Shown: piece by piece, positions 1-6,065 of the stretch
How the letters are laid out: each line of letters starts with the position of its first letter
How positions within the stretch are numbered: position 1 is the stretch's first letter
Source: CAZHTS01 sp964535315
GTDB taxonomy: Bacteria > Chloroflexota > Anaerolineae > Anaerolineales > Anaerolineaceae
Direction of reading: 5' to 3'
NCBI GenBank assembly: GCA_964535315.1
Contig: CAZHTS010000131.1
Span: 1-9,031, forward strand
DNA: 9,031 nucleotides
Translations under genes and position numbers: made by a program
The notes under the pieces: generated by a model
Told to the model about the DNA's origin: nothing
The model's input: only the letters and a program-made list of their open reading frames with translations
Databases searched by the model: none

Positions 1-91
1 TTTCACCGGCAGACGTGAACGGCGGCAGAGGTTAAAGGCTTAACGCAAAGCCAGAAATTTGACCGGGCGAAAACCGCGAACGCCGGAGGAG

Positions 92-107
92 AGGAACATC
101 TGTTCCT
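92..107. promoter_or_regulatory. Perfect 16-bp palindrome, operator candidate
   Basis: AGGAACA-TC-TGTTCCT is a perfect 7-bp inverted repeat with a 2-bp centre. It ends four bases before a TATAAT hexamer, so it would cover the -35 side of that promoter, which is where a repressor or activator would bind. Its core, GAAC-N4-GTTC, has the form of the LexA (SOS) box of Gram-positive bacteria. Whether LexA of this organism uses that box is not known from the window. It could equally be an autoregulatory site for the downstream regulator. Confidence 0.5.
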
Positions 108-111
108 GGGT

Positions 112-117
112 TATAAT
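112..117 (+). promoter_or_regulatory. Consensus -10 box of the hybrid regulator gene
   Basis: A perfect TATAAT lies 45 bp before the ATG of the large regulator gene, giving an expected leader of about 40 nt. The 17-bp-spaced position upstream (89-94, GAGAGG) does not resemble TTGACA and lies at the edge of the palindrome at 92-107. This suggests a promoter that depends on, or is controlled by, a bound factor. No strong Shine-Dalgarno sequence is visible before the start codon. Confidence 0.5.
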
Positions 118-162
118 GAGACCAGGTTAACGGTTGTTGGCAAAGGTACGCGGTTTGGAAAA

Positions 163-3100
163 ATGATAGATCCGGCACCACCCCTCGTTACACACCCACG
201 GTACGACAGAAACATTACCCTCGCCCTGCTGACCACCGGGGCAATCGACCCGAACAATCGCTCCATTTGGGCCGGGACGGTGGCCGCCTGTCGCGATTCC
301 GGCGTCAATCTCGTCTGTTACCCCGGCCGGCTGGTGCGCTCACCGGTCGAGTTTGAGGCGCAGCGCAACGTCATCTATCGCATGGTCGACGCTCAGACGA
401 TCGACGGGCTGGTGTTGATGGGTGGGCTGAACGCCTGGGTGGACATGGCCGAGACGCACGCTTTTATCCGGCGCTTTTATCCGCTGCCGGTGGTCACGAC
501 CGGCATTGTTCTGGAGGGCATCCCCGGTGTGACGGTGGACAATTACCACGGCATGCGTGAGGTGGTGACGCATTTACTCACCGTGCATAACCGCCGCCGC
601 ATCGCCTTTATCCGCGGCCAGGCCAATCATCAGGAGGCCTTCGACCGCTATCAGGCCTACCTGGACGTGCTCAAGGAATACGACGTCCCCTTCGACCCCG
701 AACTGGTTTACCAGGGCAACTTCAAGGAGAGCGGCGGGGTGATGGGGGTTGGGACGCTGCTGGACGAACGCCGGGCGCACTTCGACGCCCTGGTAGCGGC
801 CAGCGATAACATGGCCATCGGCGCGCTGAAGACGCTGCAAAGCCGCGGTCTGCGCGTGCCGCAGGACGTGGCCATCGCCGGGCTCAACGGCGAAGACCAG
901 GGGCTGGTCATCACCCCGCCCCTGACCACTGCGCCGCTGCATTTCTTCGAGCAGGCTTATCAGGCGACGTTGATGGTGCTCGCCCTGTTGGAGGGCAAGG
1001 AGGTGCCGGCCAAGGTGATCCTGCCCACCCGGCTGGTGGTGCGTCAGTCGTGCGGCTGTTCGGACCCGTTGGTGGCGCACGCCGAGGCCGTGCCGCACAC
1101 CGAGAAGCTGGATTCCTTCACCGAGGAGATTCGCCTGCTCGATCAACTGGTCTTCGGCGACGAGAGCGCCTCGCTGCAATTGCCGCCCAACGAGCCGGTA
1201 CAGCGCGCCTTCCCGGCTCTGCTCAAGCTGTTCCTGGCCGAGAGCCAGGGCAAACTGGAAGGCGAATTCCTGCCCATGTTCGTCGAGACGCTCGAAAAGA
1301 CCGCTAACAGCAACGATGCCTTCCCGCGCTGGCACGAGATCATTTCTATTTTGCGCCAGTTTGCCATCTCGCAGCTGGCAGACACCAAATCCCGGCTGCG
1401 CATCGAGAATCTGGTGCAGCAGGCGCGGGTGGTGATCGGCGAATCGGCCCGCCGCCACTACGCTTACCGGGTGATCCAGGCCGACGAAAAGCTGCACATC
1501 CTGGGCGAGATCAGCCAGAGCCTGAGCGTGACCACCAGCACGGCCGAATTGACCGGCGTGTTGGAGCGTTCGCTGACGCTGCTGGACATCGCTCGTTGTT
1601 ATCTGTTTTTGTACGAGAACCCCGAGCAGCCGGAAGGGCTGGCGCGCTTTATCTTTGGCTACGATAACCGCCGGCGGATTGCCATCCCACCGCAGCAGGC
1701 GGTCTTTCCCACCCGCCAGTTGTTGCCCGGCGGGCTGCTGGCGCCCGACCGCCAGCACAGTCTGGTAGTCGAGCCGATCTTCTTCCGCGAGGATCAACTG
1801 GGCTACGCCGTGTTCGAGGCCGACCCATACAAGGAAGCCATCTATGAAATCCTGGGCGGGCAGATCAGCGCTTCGCTCAAACGCACCATCCTGACCGAGC
1901 GCAACATCCGCCTGTTCGACGAGGCGCTGGAGGCGCGCAAGACGGCCGAGCAGGCCAATCTGTTGAAGAGCCGCTTTTTGTCGATGGTCAGCCACGAACT
2001 GCGTACCCCACTGGCGTTGATTGTGGGCACGATCGAGATGATGTTGCAGGAGGAAAAGGCCGGCAGCAATCCGCCGCTGCCGGCGGCCTATCGCCAGGAT
2101 ATGGAGGGCATCCACACCAGCAGCAAGCATCTCTCGCGCCTGATCGGCGACGTGCTCGACCTGGCCAGCAACCAGGCCGGCGAACTACGTCTGGCGGCCG
2201 AGCCGCTCGATCTTGCGGCGCTGTTTGCCGAGGTGGCGGTGCTGGGCAAGTCGCTGGCGCGCGAGAAGAACCTGCAATGGCGCCAGGAAATCCCCGAACG
2301 GCTGCCGTTGGTGTGGGGCGACCGCACGCGCCTGCGCCAGGTGACGATCAACCTGTTGAGCAACGCCGTCAAATTTACCGAGCACGGTTACGTTTCTTTG
2401 CGGGTGGCCAGCGACGACCACAACGTGCGGGTGGAAATCAGCGATACGGGCATGGGCATTCCCCCCGAAGAGCAAGAGTTGATTTTCGACGAATTCCGCC
2501 GTTCGGAACGCAGCGTGGCGCGCGGTTACGGCGGCATGGGGCTGGGGCTGGCGATCACCCGCCGCCTGATCGAACTGCACGGCGGCCAGATCGGCGTGCG
2601 TTCGAGCGGGGTGGACGAGATCGGCTCGACCTTTTATTTCAATCTGCCGGTCATGCCGCACACGGACGCCGGCGGTGAGACGCGCCGCGACCGGCGGAAT
2701 ACCGTGCTGCTGTTGATCGAGAGCGCCTGCGAACGGCACGACCTGCAACGCCACCTCGAGCAGAGGGGCTTTGCGGTGGAGGTGATGGAGGTTTCGCCGC
2801 AGTCCGACTGGCTGGAGCAGGTGGTGGCCCAACCGCCCGGGGCGGTGGTGCTGGATTTTCAGCCGGCTACCGAGCGCGGCTGGGAGTTGATGCAACTCAT
2901 CCGCCAGAACCCCGAGACGCGCGACGTGCCGGTGGTGTTTTACAGCCTGCAGGCCGAACGGCCGTGCGGCTCGATGCTGGAGATGGATTATCTGACCAAG
3001 CCGATCAACAGCGCCGAACTTTCACAGGCGCTGGAACGGCTGGGCTTGAAGGGTGAGAACGGTCAGCAGACCATCCTGGTGGTGGACGACGACCCCAAGG

Positions 3101-3792
3101 TGCTGGATATGCACGTGCGCATGCTGGAGAGCCTGGTGGATTGCCGTATCCTCAAGGCGAGCGGTGGTCGTAAGGCGCTGGAGGTGTTGCAGAGCGAGCG
3201 CCTGGCGCTGGTTTTGCTGGATCTGATGATGCCGGACGTGGACGGCTTTGAGGTTTTGCGGGTGATGCGCGAGCAGGAAGCGACCCGCAACGTGCCGGTG
3301 ATCGTGCTTTCGGCGCAGATTTTGACGGCACTGGATATGCAGCGTCTGCATGAGGGGGTGGCGGCGGTGTTGGGTAAGGGCCTGTTCAGCGTGGACGAGG
3401 TGCTGGCGCAGGTGGAGGCGGCGCTGAGCCACAGCAAGCGCCTGGGCAGCCAGGCTTCGCGGGCGGTGCGCGAGGCGATGGCTTACATCCACGAACATTA
3501 CGCCGAAGAGATCAGCCGCGCCGAACTGGCGGGACACGTGGCTCTGACCGAGCGTTACCTGACGCATTGTTTCCGCCAGGAGTTGGGCATCACGCCGATG
3601 GTGTATCTGAACCGCTACCGGGTGAAGCGCGCCCGGGTGTTGTTGGAGCAGGGCGGACGCAGCATCACCGATGTGGCGATGGCGGTCGGTTTTGGCGACA
3701 GCAGCTATTTCAACCGCGTGTTTCGCCAGGAGGTGGGGGTGGCGCCGGGCGCCTACCAGCGCGGCGAGCGTCCGCCGGGTGGGGCTGTGTAA
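163..3792 (+). CDS. Soluble LacI-sensor/histidine kinase/double receiver/AraC hybrid regulator
   Basis: This 1209-residue protein carries a whole signalling pathway in one chain. Residues about 17-300 form a LacI/periplasmic-binding-like ligand domain (SDNMAIGAL near 214-222), ending in a Cys-Gly-Cys at 297-299. A helical stretch follows, then a GAF-like region (about 445-590) and a short coiled coil. HisKA has phospho-acceptor His611 in SHELRTP. HATPase has Asn734 in the N box, DTGMG at 761-765 and GYGGMGLGL from 788. Receiver 1 (about 845-965) keeps Asp898 and Lys946 but has Glu-Ser instead of the acidic pair. Receiver 2 is canonical (Asp975/Asp976, Asp1020). An AraC-type double HTH fills about 1103-1205. 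No signal peptide or membrane segment is visible, so it should sense a cytoplasmic ligand, probably a sugar-like molecule, and regulate transcription. The ATG at 163 is the first ATG in frame, but its ribosome site is weak. Targets are not shown by sequence; nearby binding-protein and UroD genes are candidates. Confidence 0.93.
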   Translation: MIDPAPPLVTHPRYDRNITLALLTTGAIDPNNRSIWAGTVAACRDSGVNLVCYPGRLVRSPVEFEAQRNVIYRMVDAQTIDGLVLMGGLNAWVDMAETHAFIRRFYPLPVVTTGIVLEGIPGVTVDNYHGMREVVTHLLTVHNRRRIAFIRGQANHQEAFDRYQAYLDVLKEYDVPFDPELVYQGNFKESGGVMGVGTLLDERRAHFDALVAASDNMAIGALKTLQSRGLRVPQDVAIAGLNGEDQGLVITPPLTTAPLHFFEQAYQATLMVLALLEGKEVPAKVILPTRLVVRQSCGCSDPLVAHAEAVPHTEKLDSFTEEIRLLDQLVFGDESASLQLPPNEPVQRAFPALLKLFLAESQGKLEGEFLPMFVETLEKTANSNDAFPRWHEIISILRQFAISQLADTKSRLRIENLVQQARVVIGESARRHYAYRVIQADEKLHILGEISQSLSVTTSTAELTGVLERSLTLLDIARCYLFLYENPEQPEGLARFIFGYDNRRRIAIPPQQAVFPTRQLLPGGLLAPDRQHSLVVEPIFFREDQLGYAVFEADPYKEAIYEILGGQISASLKRTILTERNIRLFDEALEARKTAEQANLLKSRFLSMVSHELRTPLALIVGTIEMMLQEEKAGSNPPLPAAYRQDMEGIHTSSKHLSRLIGDVLDLASNQAGELRLAAEPLDLAALFAEVAVLGKSLAREKNLQWRQEIPERLPLVWGDRTRLRQVTINLLSNAVKFTEHGYVSLRVASDDHNVRVEISDTGMGIPPEEQELIFDEFRRSERSVARGYGGMGLGLAITRRLIELHGGQIGVRSSGVDEIGSTFYFNLPVMPHTDAGGETRRDRRNTVLLLIESACERHDLQRHLEQRGFAVEVMEVSPQSDWLEQVVAQPPGAVVLDFQPATERGWELMQLIRQNPETRDVPVVFYSLQAERPCGSMLEMDYLTKPINSAELSQALERLGLKGENGQQTILVVDDDPKVLDMHVRMLESLVDCRILKASGGRKALEVLQSERLALVLLDLMMPDVDGFEVLRVMREQEATRNVPVIVLSAQILTALDMQRLHEGVAAVLGKGLFSVDEVLAQVEAALSHSKRLGSQASRAVREAMAYIHEHYAEEISRAELAGHVALTERYLTHCFRQELGITPMVYLNRYRVKRARVLLEQGGRSITDVAMAVGFGDSSYFNRVFRQEVGVAPGAYQRGERPPGGAV

Positions 3793-3804
3793 GCGCGCCC
3801 GCCT

Positions 3805-4194
3805 TCACGCTTCGTCGGCAAACAGGTGACGGGCGTCGTAGCGGTTTTGAGCGACGCTTACCTCGTCGATATTGGCTTCGGCCCAGGCGCGAATGGCGGC
3901 AATCGGGCTGCACAGCGTCTGCCCGAGCGGGGTCAGGGCATATTCCACCCGCGGCGGCACCTCGGCGTAAATGGTGCGCGTGATCAGGCCGTCGCGTTCG
4001 AGTTCGCGCAGGGTCTGGGTCAGCATTTTTTGTGAGATGCCCTCGATCTGTCGCTGTAATTCCGAAAAGCGCTGCGGACGCTGTTCCAACAGGCCGACCA
4101 CCAGCGTGGTCCACTTGTCGGCGATGCGATCCAGCACCAGGCGGGTGGGGCAGGCTTTCTTATAAACGTTTGCTTTAAGGGGGTTAGTTTCCAT
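3805..4194 (-). CDS. HxlR-family winged-helix transcriptional regulator
   Basis: This 129-residue protein has the normal length and pattern of HxlR regulators. An N-terminal segment with Cys15 (KKACPTRLVLDRIADKW) is followed by a winged helix-turn-helix over about 41-91 (RFSELQRQIEGISQKMLTQ, then the wing with VEYALTPLG). In YodB/QorR-type members the N-terminal Cys senses electrophiles or oxidants and controls derepression. Cys15 is in the matching place, and a second Cys sits at 95. The gene is divergent from the YwnB-like reductase/cupin operon, the usual arrangement for a repressor acting on its neighbour and itself. It converges with the hybrid regulator, leaving only 12 bp between stop codons and no visible terminator. 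No Shine-Dalgarno sequence is evident before its ATG. The inducer is unknown. Confidence 0.93.
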   Translation of the reverse strand: METNPLKANVYKKACPTRLVLDRIADKWTTLVVGLLEQRPQRFSELQRQIEGISQKMLTQTLRELERDGLITRTIYAEVPPRVEYALTPLGQTLCSPIAAIRAWAEANIDEVSVAQNRYDARHLFADEA

Positions 4195-4195
4195 A

Positions 4196-4246
4196 GGGTA
4201 AGTATAGCACTTTTGAGTGCCTGATTGTATATTGGGGGTAAGTATA
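4196..4246. promoter_or_regulatory. Paired 11-bp direct repeats in divergent promoter region
   Basis: GGGTAAGTATA occurs exactly at 4196-4206 and 4236-4246, 40 bp apart start to start, about four helical turns. The second copy abuts the -10 box of the hxlR-type gene, and the first lies just before its start codon. Between them is a separate perfect inverted repeat, GCACT-TTTG-AGTGC (4207-4220). The second copy also forms half of an imperfect 19-bp palindrome (4238-4256, 14 of 18 non-central positions symmetric). These are the natural candidates for HxlR-type operator sites; assignment to this regulator is inference from position. Confidence 0.5.
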
Positions 4247-4274
4247 TTATAGTAACCATGAAAACCGATCTCAA
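4246..4274 (-). promoter_or_regulatory. Minus-strand promoter of the HxlR-type gene
   Basis: Read on the minus strand, TTGAGA (4274-4269) and TATAAT (4251-4246) are separated by exactly 17 bp, a near-consensus housekeeping promoter. Transcription should begin near 4239, giving a leader of about 45 nt. The promoter overlaps the first bases of the plus-strand gene's AAGGAG ribosome site (4275-4280 is immediately adjacent). Its -10 lies inside the 19-bp palindrome, so a bound repressor would block it. A plus-strand promoter must lie in the same AT-rich stretch, possibly TTGTAT (4225-4230) and TATAGT (4248-4253), but that one is weak. Confidence 0.55.
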
Positions 4275-4291
4275 AAGGAGTTTATCTGTCT

Positions 4292-4927
4292 ATGCACATT
4301 GCTCTGTTTGGCGCAACTGGTAACATTGGGTCTGCGATTGCTTGCGAAGCGCTCTCCCGCGGGCACACGGTGACCGGGTTGGTACGTCACCCGGAGCGCG
4401 GCGACCGCACACACCCCAACCTGGTGCTGCGTGCGGTCGATATCCTGGATAGCGGAGCGGTCACTGAGGCTGTGGCCGGTCACGACGCCGCGATCAGCGC
4501 TTACGCCCCGCCCTTTGAAGATCCTGCCGCCCTGGTTGCTGCTGCACACAGCCTGATCCAGGGTTTGCAGGACGCCCAGGTGTCACGTCTCTTGATCGTC
4601 GGTGGGGCGGGCAGTCTGCGCGTGGCCCCCGACCTGGAACTGCTCGACAGCCCCGAATTCCCGCCTGCCTGGCGACCGATCGCCAGCGCCCACCGCGACG
4701 CCCTGGCGGTTTATCGTCAGGTGAAGAGCCTCGACTGGATTTATTTCAGCCCGGCAGCGATGATCTCTCCCGGCGCCCGCACCGGCCAGTATCGCATTGG
4801 CGGCGACCGCTTGTTGACCGATGCCCGCGGACAGAGCGTCATTTCCAACGAGGATTTCGCCGTTGCCCTGCTCGATGAACTCGAACAGCCGCATTTCAGC
4901 CGCCAGCGGATCACCGTGGCGTATTAA
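4292..4927 (+). CDS. YwnB-like NAD(P)-binding flavin reductase/epimerase-fold protein
   Basis: This 211-residue protein begins directly with the Rossmann dinucleotide-binding loop GATGNIG (residues 7-13) and has the later VGGAGSL motif (103-109). It matches the NAD(P)H-binding family called Rrf2-linked NADH-flavin reductase (YwnB-like) in length and layout. The family is thought to reduce flavin or quinone-like substrates; the true substrate is mostly unproven. It lacks the Tyr-x-x-x-Lys motif of classical short-chain dehydrogenases in an obvious place. The start is well supported by AAGGAG at 4275-4280, 11 nt before the ATG. It is first of a two-gene operon with the cupin (16 nt gap) and is divergent from an HxlR regulator, a setting typical of redox or electrophile-stress enzymes. 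No membrane or secretion signal is visible, so it should be cytoplasmic. Confidence 0.88.
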   Translation: MHIALFGATGNIGSAIACEALSRGHTVTGLVRHPERGDRTHPNLVLRAVDILDSGAVTEAVAGHDAAISAYAPPFEDPAALVAAAHSLIQGLQDAQVSRLLIVGGAGSLRVAPDLELLDSPEFPPAWRPIASAHRDALAVYRQVKSLDWIYFSPAAMISPGARTGQYRIGGDRLLTDARGQSVISNEDFAVALLDELEQPHFSRQRITVAY

Positions 4928-4943
4928 GACCCGAGGAGCATCC

Positions 4944-5396
4944 ATGAGCGCAAAGCACGTTTTCTCGATGGCCGGTCAGCGGCCAACCTTTGAGGAAGAT
5001 GGCGTCGTTGACAGCCAGGTGGTGGTGACGAAGGCGCAGAGCGAGGGGCGTTACAGCATCATGATCTCGCGCTGGCTCTCAACCTTTGAGGTGCCGCCGC
5101 ACACCCACAAGGATCATTCGGAGACCTTTTATGTGATCGACGGTCAGGTCGAGTGGACGGTGGCCGGCGAGACCCGCGTCCTGAAGGCGGGGGATGCGTT
5201 GTACGTTCCACCCAATACGGTGCACAGCGTCCGCGTGTTGGGTGGGCAGGACAGCCACAATATGTTGGTCTACGAACCCGGCGGTTACGAAGAACAGGCC
5301 GATTTCAAGATGAATTACACCCCCGAGCAGTTGCAGGACCCGGAAATCAAGGCCCGCCTTCGCAAGATGAGCGATTTTAACGTGGTGGAGGAGTAG
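4944..5396 (+). CDS. Small single-domain cupin protein
   Basis: The 150-residue product is a one-domain cupin. Motif 1 is HTHKDHSETFYVIDG with metal-ligand candidates His53, His55 and Glu60. Motif 2 is GDALYVPPNTVHSVRV with His94. All four ligands of the classic metal site are present, so an Fe, Mn, Ni or Zn enzyme or a ligand-binding protein is possible. The start at 4944 is chosen over a longer upstream in-frame ATG (4821) because GAGGAG at 4933-4938 sits 5 nt before it and the longer form would overlap the preceding gene with a non-conserved, low-complexity extension. It lies 16 nt after the YwnB-like gene and is followed by a terminator, so the two are an operon likely controlled by the HxlR regulator. 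The substrate is not recognisable. An electrophile-detoxification or quercetinase-like role is a guess only. Confidence 0.9.
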   Translation: MSAKHVFSMAGQRPTFEEDGVVDSQVVVTKAQSEGRYSIMISRWLSTFEVPPHTHKDHSETFYVIDGQVEWTVAGETRVLKAGDALYVPPNTVHSVRVLGGQDSHNMLVYEPGGYEEQADFKMNYTPEQLQDPEIKARLRKMSDFNVVEE

Positions 5397-5414
5397 TCCA
5401 CCCAGGGCAGGTAG

Positions 5415-5441
5415 CGGCGGGTCTCAGACCCGCCGTTTTTT
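5415..5441 (+). terminator. Strong intrinsic terminator of the reductase/cupin operon
   Basis: A perfect 9-bp GC-rich stem (CGGCGGGTC / GACCCGCCG) with a 3-nt loop is followed by six T residues (5436-5441), 18 bases after the cupin stop codon. A second GC-rich potential hairpin, CGCGCCC (5443-5449) with GGGCGCG (5462-5468), follows at once and may back it up. The following genes therefore need their own promoter. Confidence 0.92.
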
Positions 5442-5480
5442 GCGCGCCCACGGCCGGAGGGGGGCGCGGGCGGCCGCCAC

Positions 5481-5512
5481 GGGGGATGGGGAGGGTGTGG
5501 GGTGAGGGGGGG
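5481..5512 (+). other. G-run tract with G-quadruplex potential
   Basis: Five plus-strand G runs (5481-5485, 5488-5491, 5493-5495, 5499-5502, 5506-5512) are separated by 1-3 bases, which satisfies the standard G-quadruplex motif. The tract is strongly purine-biased, lies between the terminator and the first 69-bp element, and touches the element at 5513. Folding and function are untested; it may simply be skewed intergenic DNA. Confidence 0.5.
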
Positions 5513-5581
5513 AATTTGTCCAATTGTCCAAAAGCAGGCTCCAATTATGCAAGACTTTTGGAATCTTTTATGACAAACTAG
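5513..5581 (+). repeat. 69-bp intergenic element, copy 1
   Basis: It aligns without gaps to 8579-8647 with 10 mismatches (59/69 identical). It starts with a perfect tandem TTGTCCAA (5516-5523, 5524-5531), continues with a 23-bp core (5535-5557) identical in both copies, and ends with TTTATGACAAACTAG. TTTGTC at 5515-5520 and GACAAA at 5572-5577 form terminal inverted repeats. This copy also has CCAAAAG (5528-5534) facing CTTTTGG (5555-5561). It ends 49 bases before the first ATG of the receiver-like gene, so it is positioned as an operator/promoter for the UroD cluster. TATGAC (5569-5574) is a conserved but weak -10 candidate. A small mobile repeat is the alternative. Confidence 0.85.
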
Positions 5582-5630
5582 AAACACCCGCAGGCGCTTT
5601 TATCCTTCATCCGGCGCCGCCCGGGGGACG

Positions 5631-6047
5631 ATGCCCATGTTGCCTGTGCCCGACCCCGACCCAGACCCTCATGCTGCCGACCGGCTGTGTATCATCGGTG
5701 AAGCCGATCCGTTCCTGGCGCGCCTGCTGGCCCGTTTTGTGGATAAGAGCGGTTTGCGTTCGCTCCAGGCGCAAACCGGCGAGGCAGTACTGGCGCTGGC
5801 GCAGGCTGAACGACCGGCATTGATCCTGCTCGAGCCGGAACTGCCGGGCAAGCTGCGCGGCTGGGAGGCGGCCCGGGCGCTCGGCGCCGCCGCCGGGACG
5901 GCGGCAATTGCCATCATCCTGTGTACCTGGCTCGAAGCGGGCGACGCCCAGGCGCTGGCGGGTGAGGCGTACGTCTGTCTGCGAAAGCCGGACTGGCATT
6001 ACGAGGATTTTGTCGCCGCCCTGGCTGCGGCGGGTGTAGAAATCTGA
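5631..6047 (+). CDS. Degenerate receiver-like protein (pseudo-response regulator)
   Basis: This protein of up to 138 residues has the alternating hydrophobic pattern of a CheY-type receiver and no output domain. The expected phospho-Asp position is Glu68 (LILLEPELPG), the acidic pair reads Glu24-Ala25, and the conserved Lys is present (Lys119 in LRKP). It should not be phosphorylated normally; Glu at the Asp position can mimic an activated state in some receivers. The N-terminus is Pro/Asp-rich (residues 5-13). The ATG at 5631 is the first, but GGGGGA at 5623-5628 is better spaced from the second ATG at 5637 (Met3), so translation may begin there. It is 18 nt upstream of the first UroD-like gene and is preceded by the 69-bep-long repeated element described above, so it is likely first gene of that operon. 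A role as a partner or regulator of the UroD proteins is inference. Confidence 0.75.
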   Translation: MPMLPVPDPDPDPHAADRLCIIGEADPFLARLLARFVDKSGLRSLQAQTGEAVLALAQAERPALILLEPELPGKLRGWEAARALGAAAGTAAIAIILCTWLEAGDAQALAGEAYVCLRKPDWHYEDFVAALAAAGVEI

Positions 6048-6065
6048 AATGAGGAGGCGATAGCG

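Noticed and set aside
574..2130. Long antisense frame of 518 codons under the hybrid regulator gene.
   Set aside because: It is a shadow of a GC-rich coding strand: low-complexity Gln/Leu/Arg/His-rich composition, no recognisable domain, and the plus strand encodes clear kinase motifs.
4821..4943. Longer cupin start at 4821 adding 41 residues.
   Set aside because: It would overlap the reductase gene by over 100 bases, has no ribosome site, and the added residues are Ser/Arg/Pro-rich shadow sequence; GAGGAG is well placed for 4944.
5442..5512. CRISPR, tRNA or riboswitch in the intergenic stretch after the terminator.
   Set aside because: No regular repeat-spacer pattern, cloverleaf or known riboswitch core could be seen; the stretch is a GC hairpin and G runs.
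5513..5581. Antisense open frames across both copies of the 69-bp element give a similar short peptide (LVCHKR...KSCIIGACFW).
   Set aside because: The similarity follows from the DNA repeat itself. The differences change residues (for example FQ to TA, T to I), there is no ribosome site, and the frames diverge outside the repeat.
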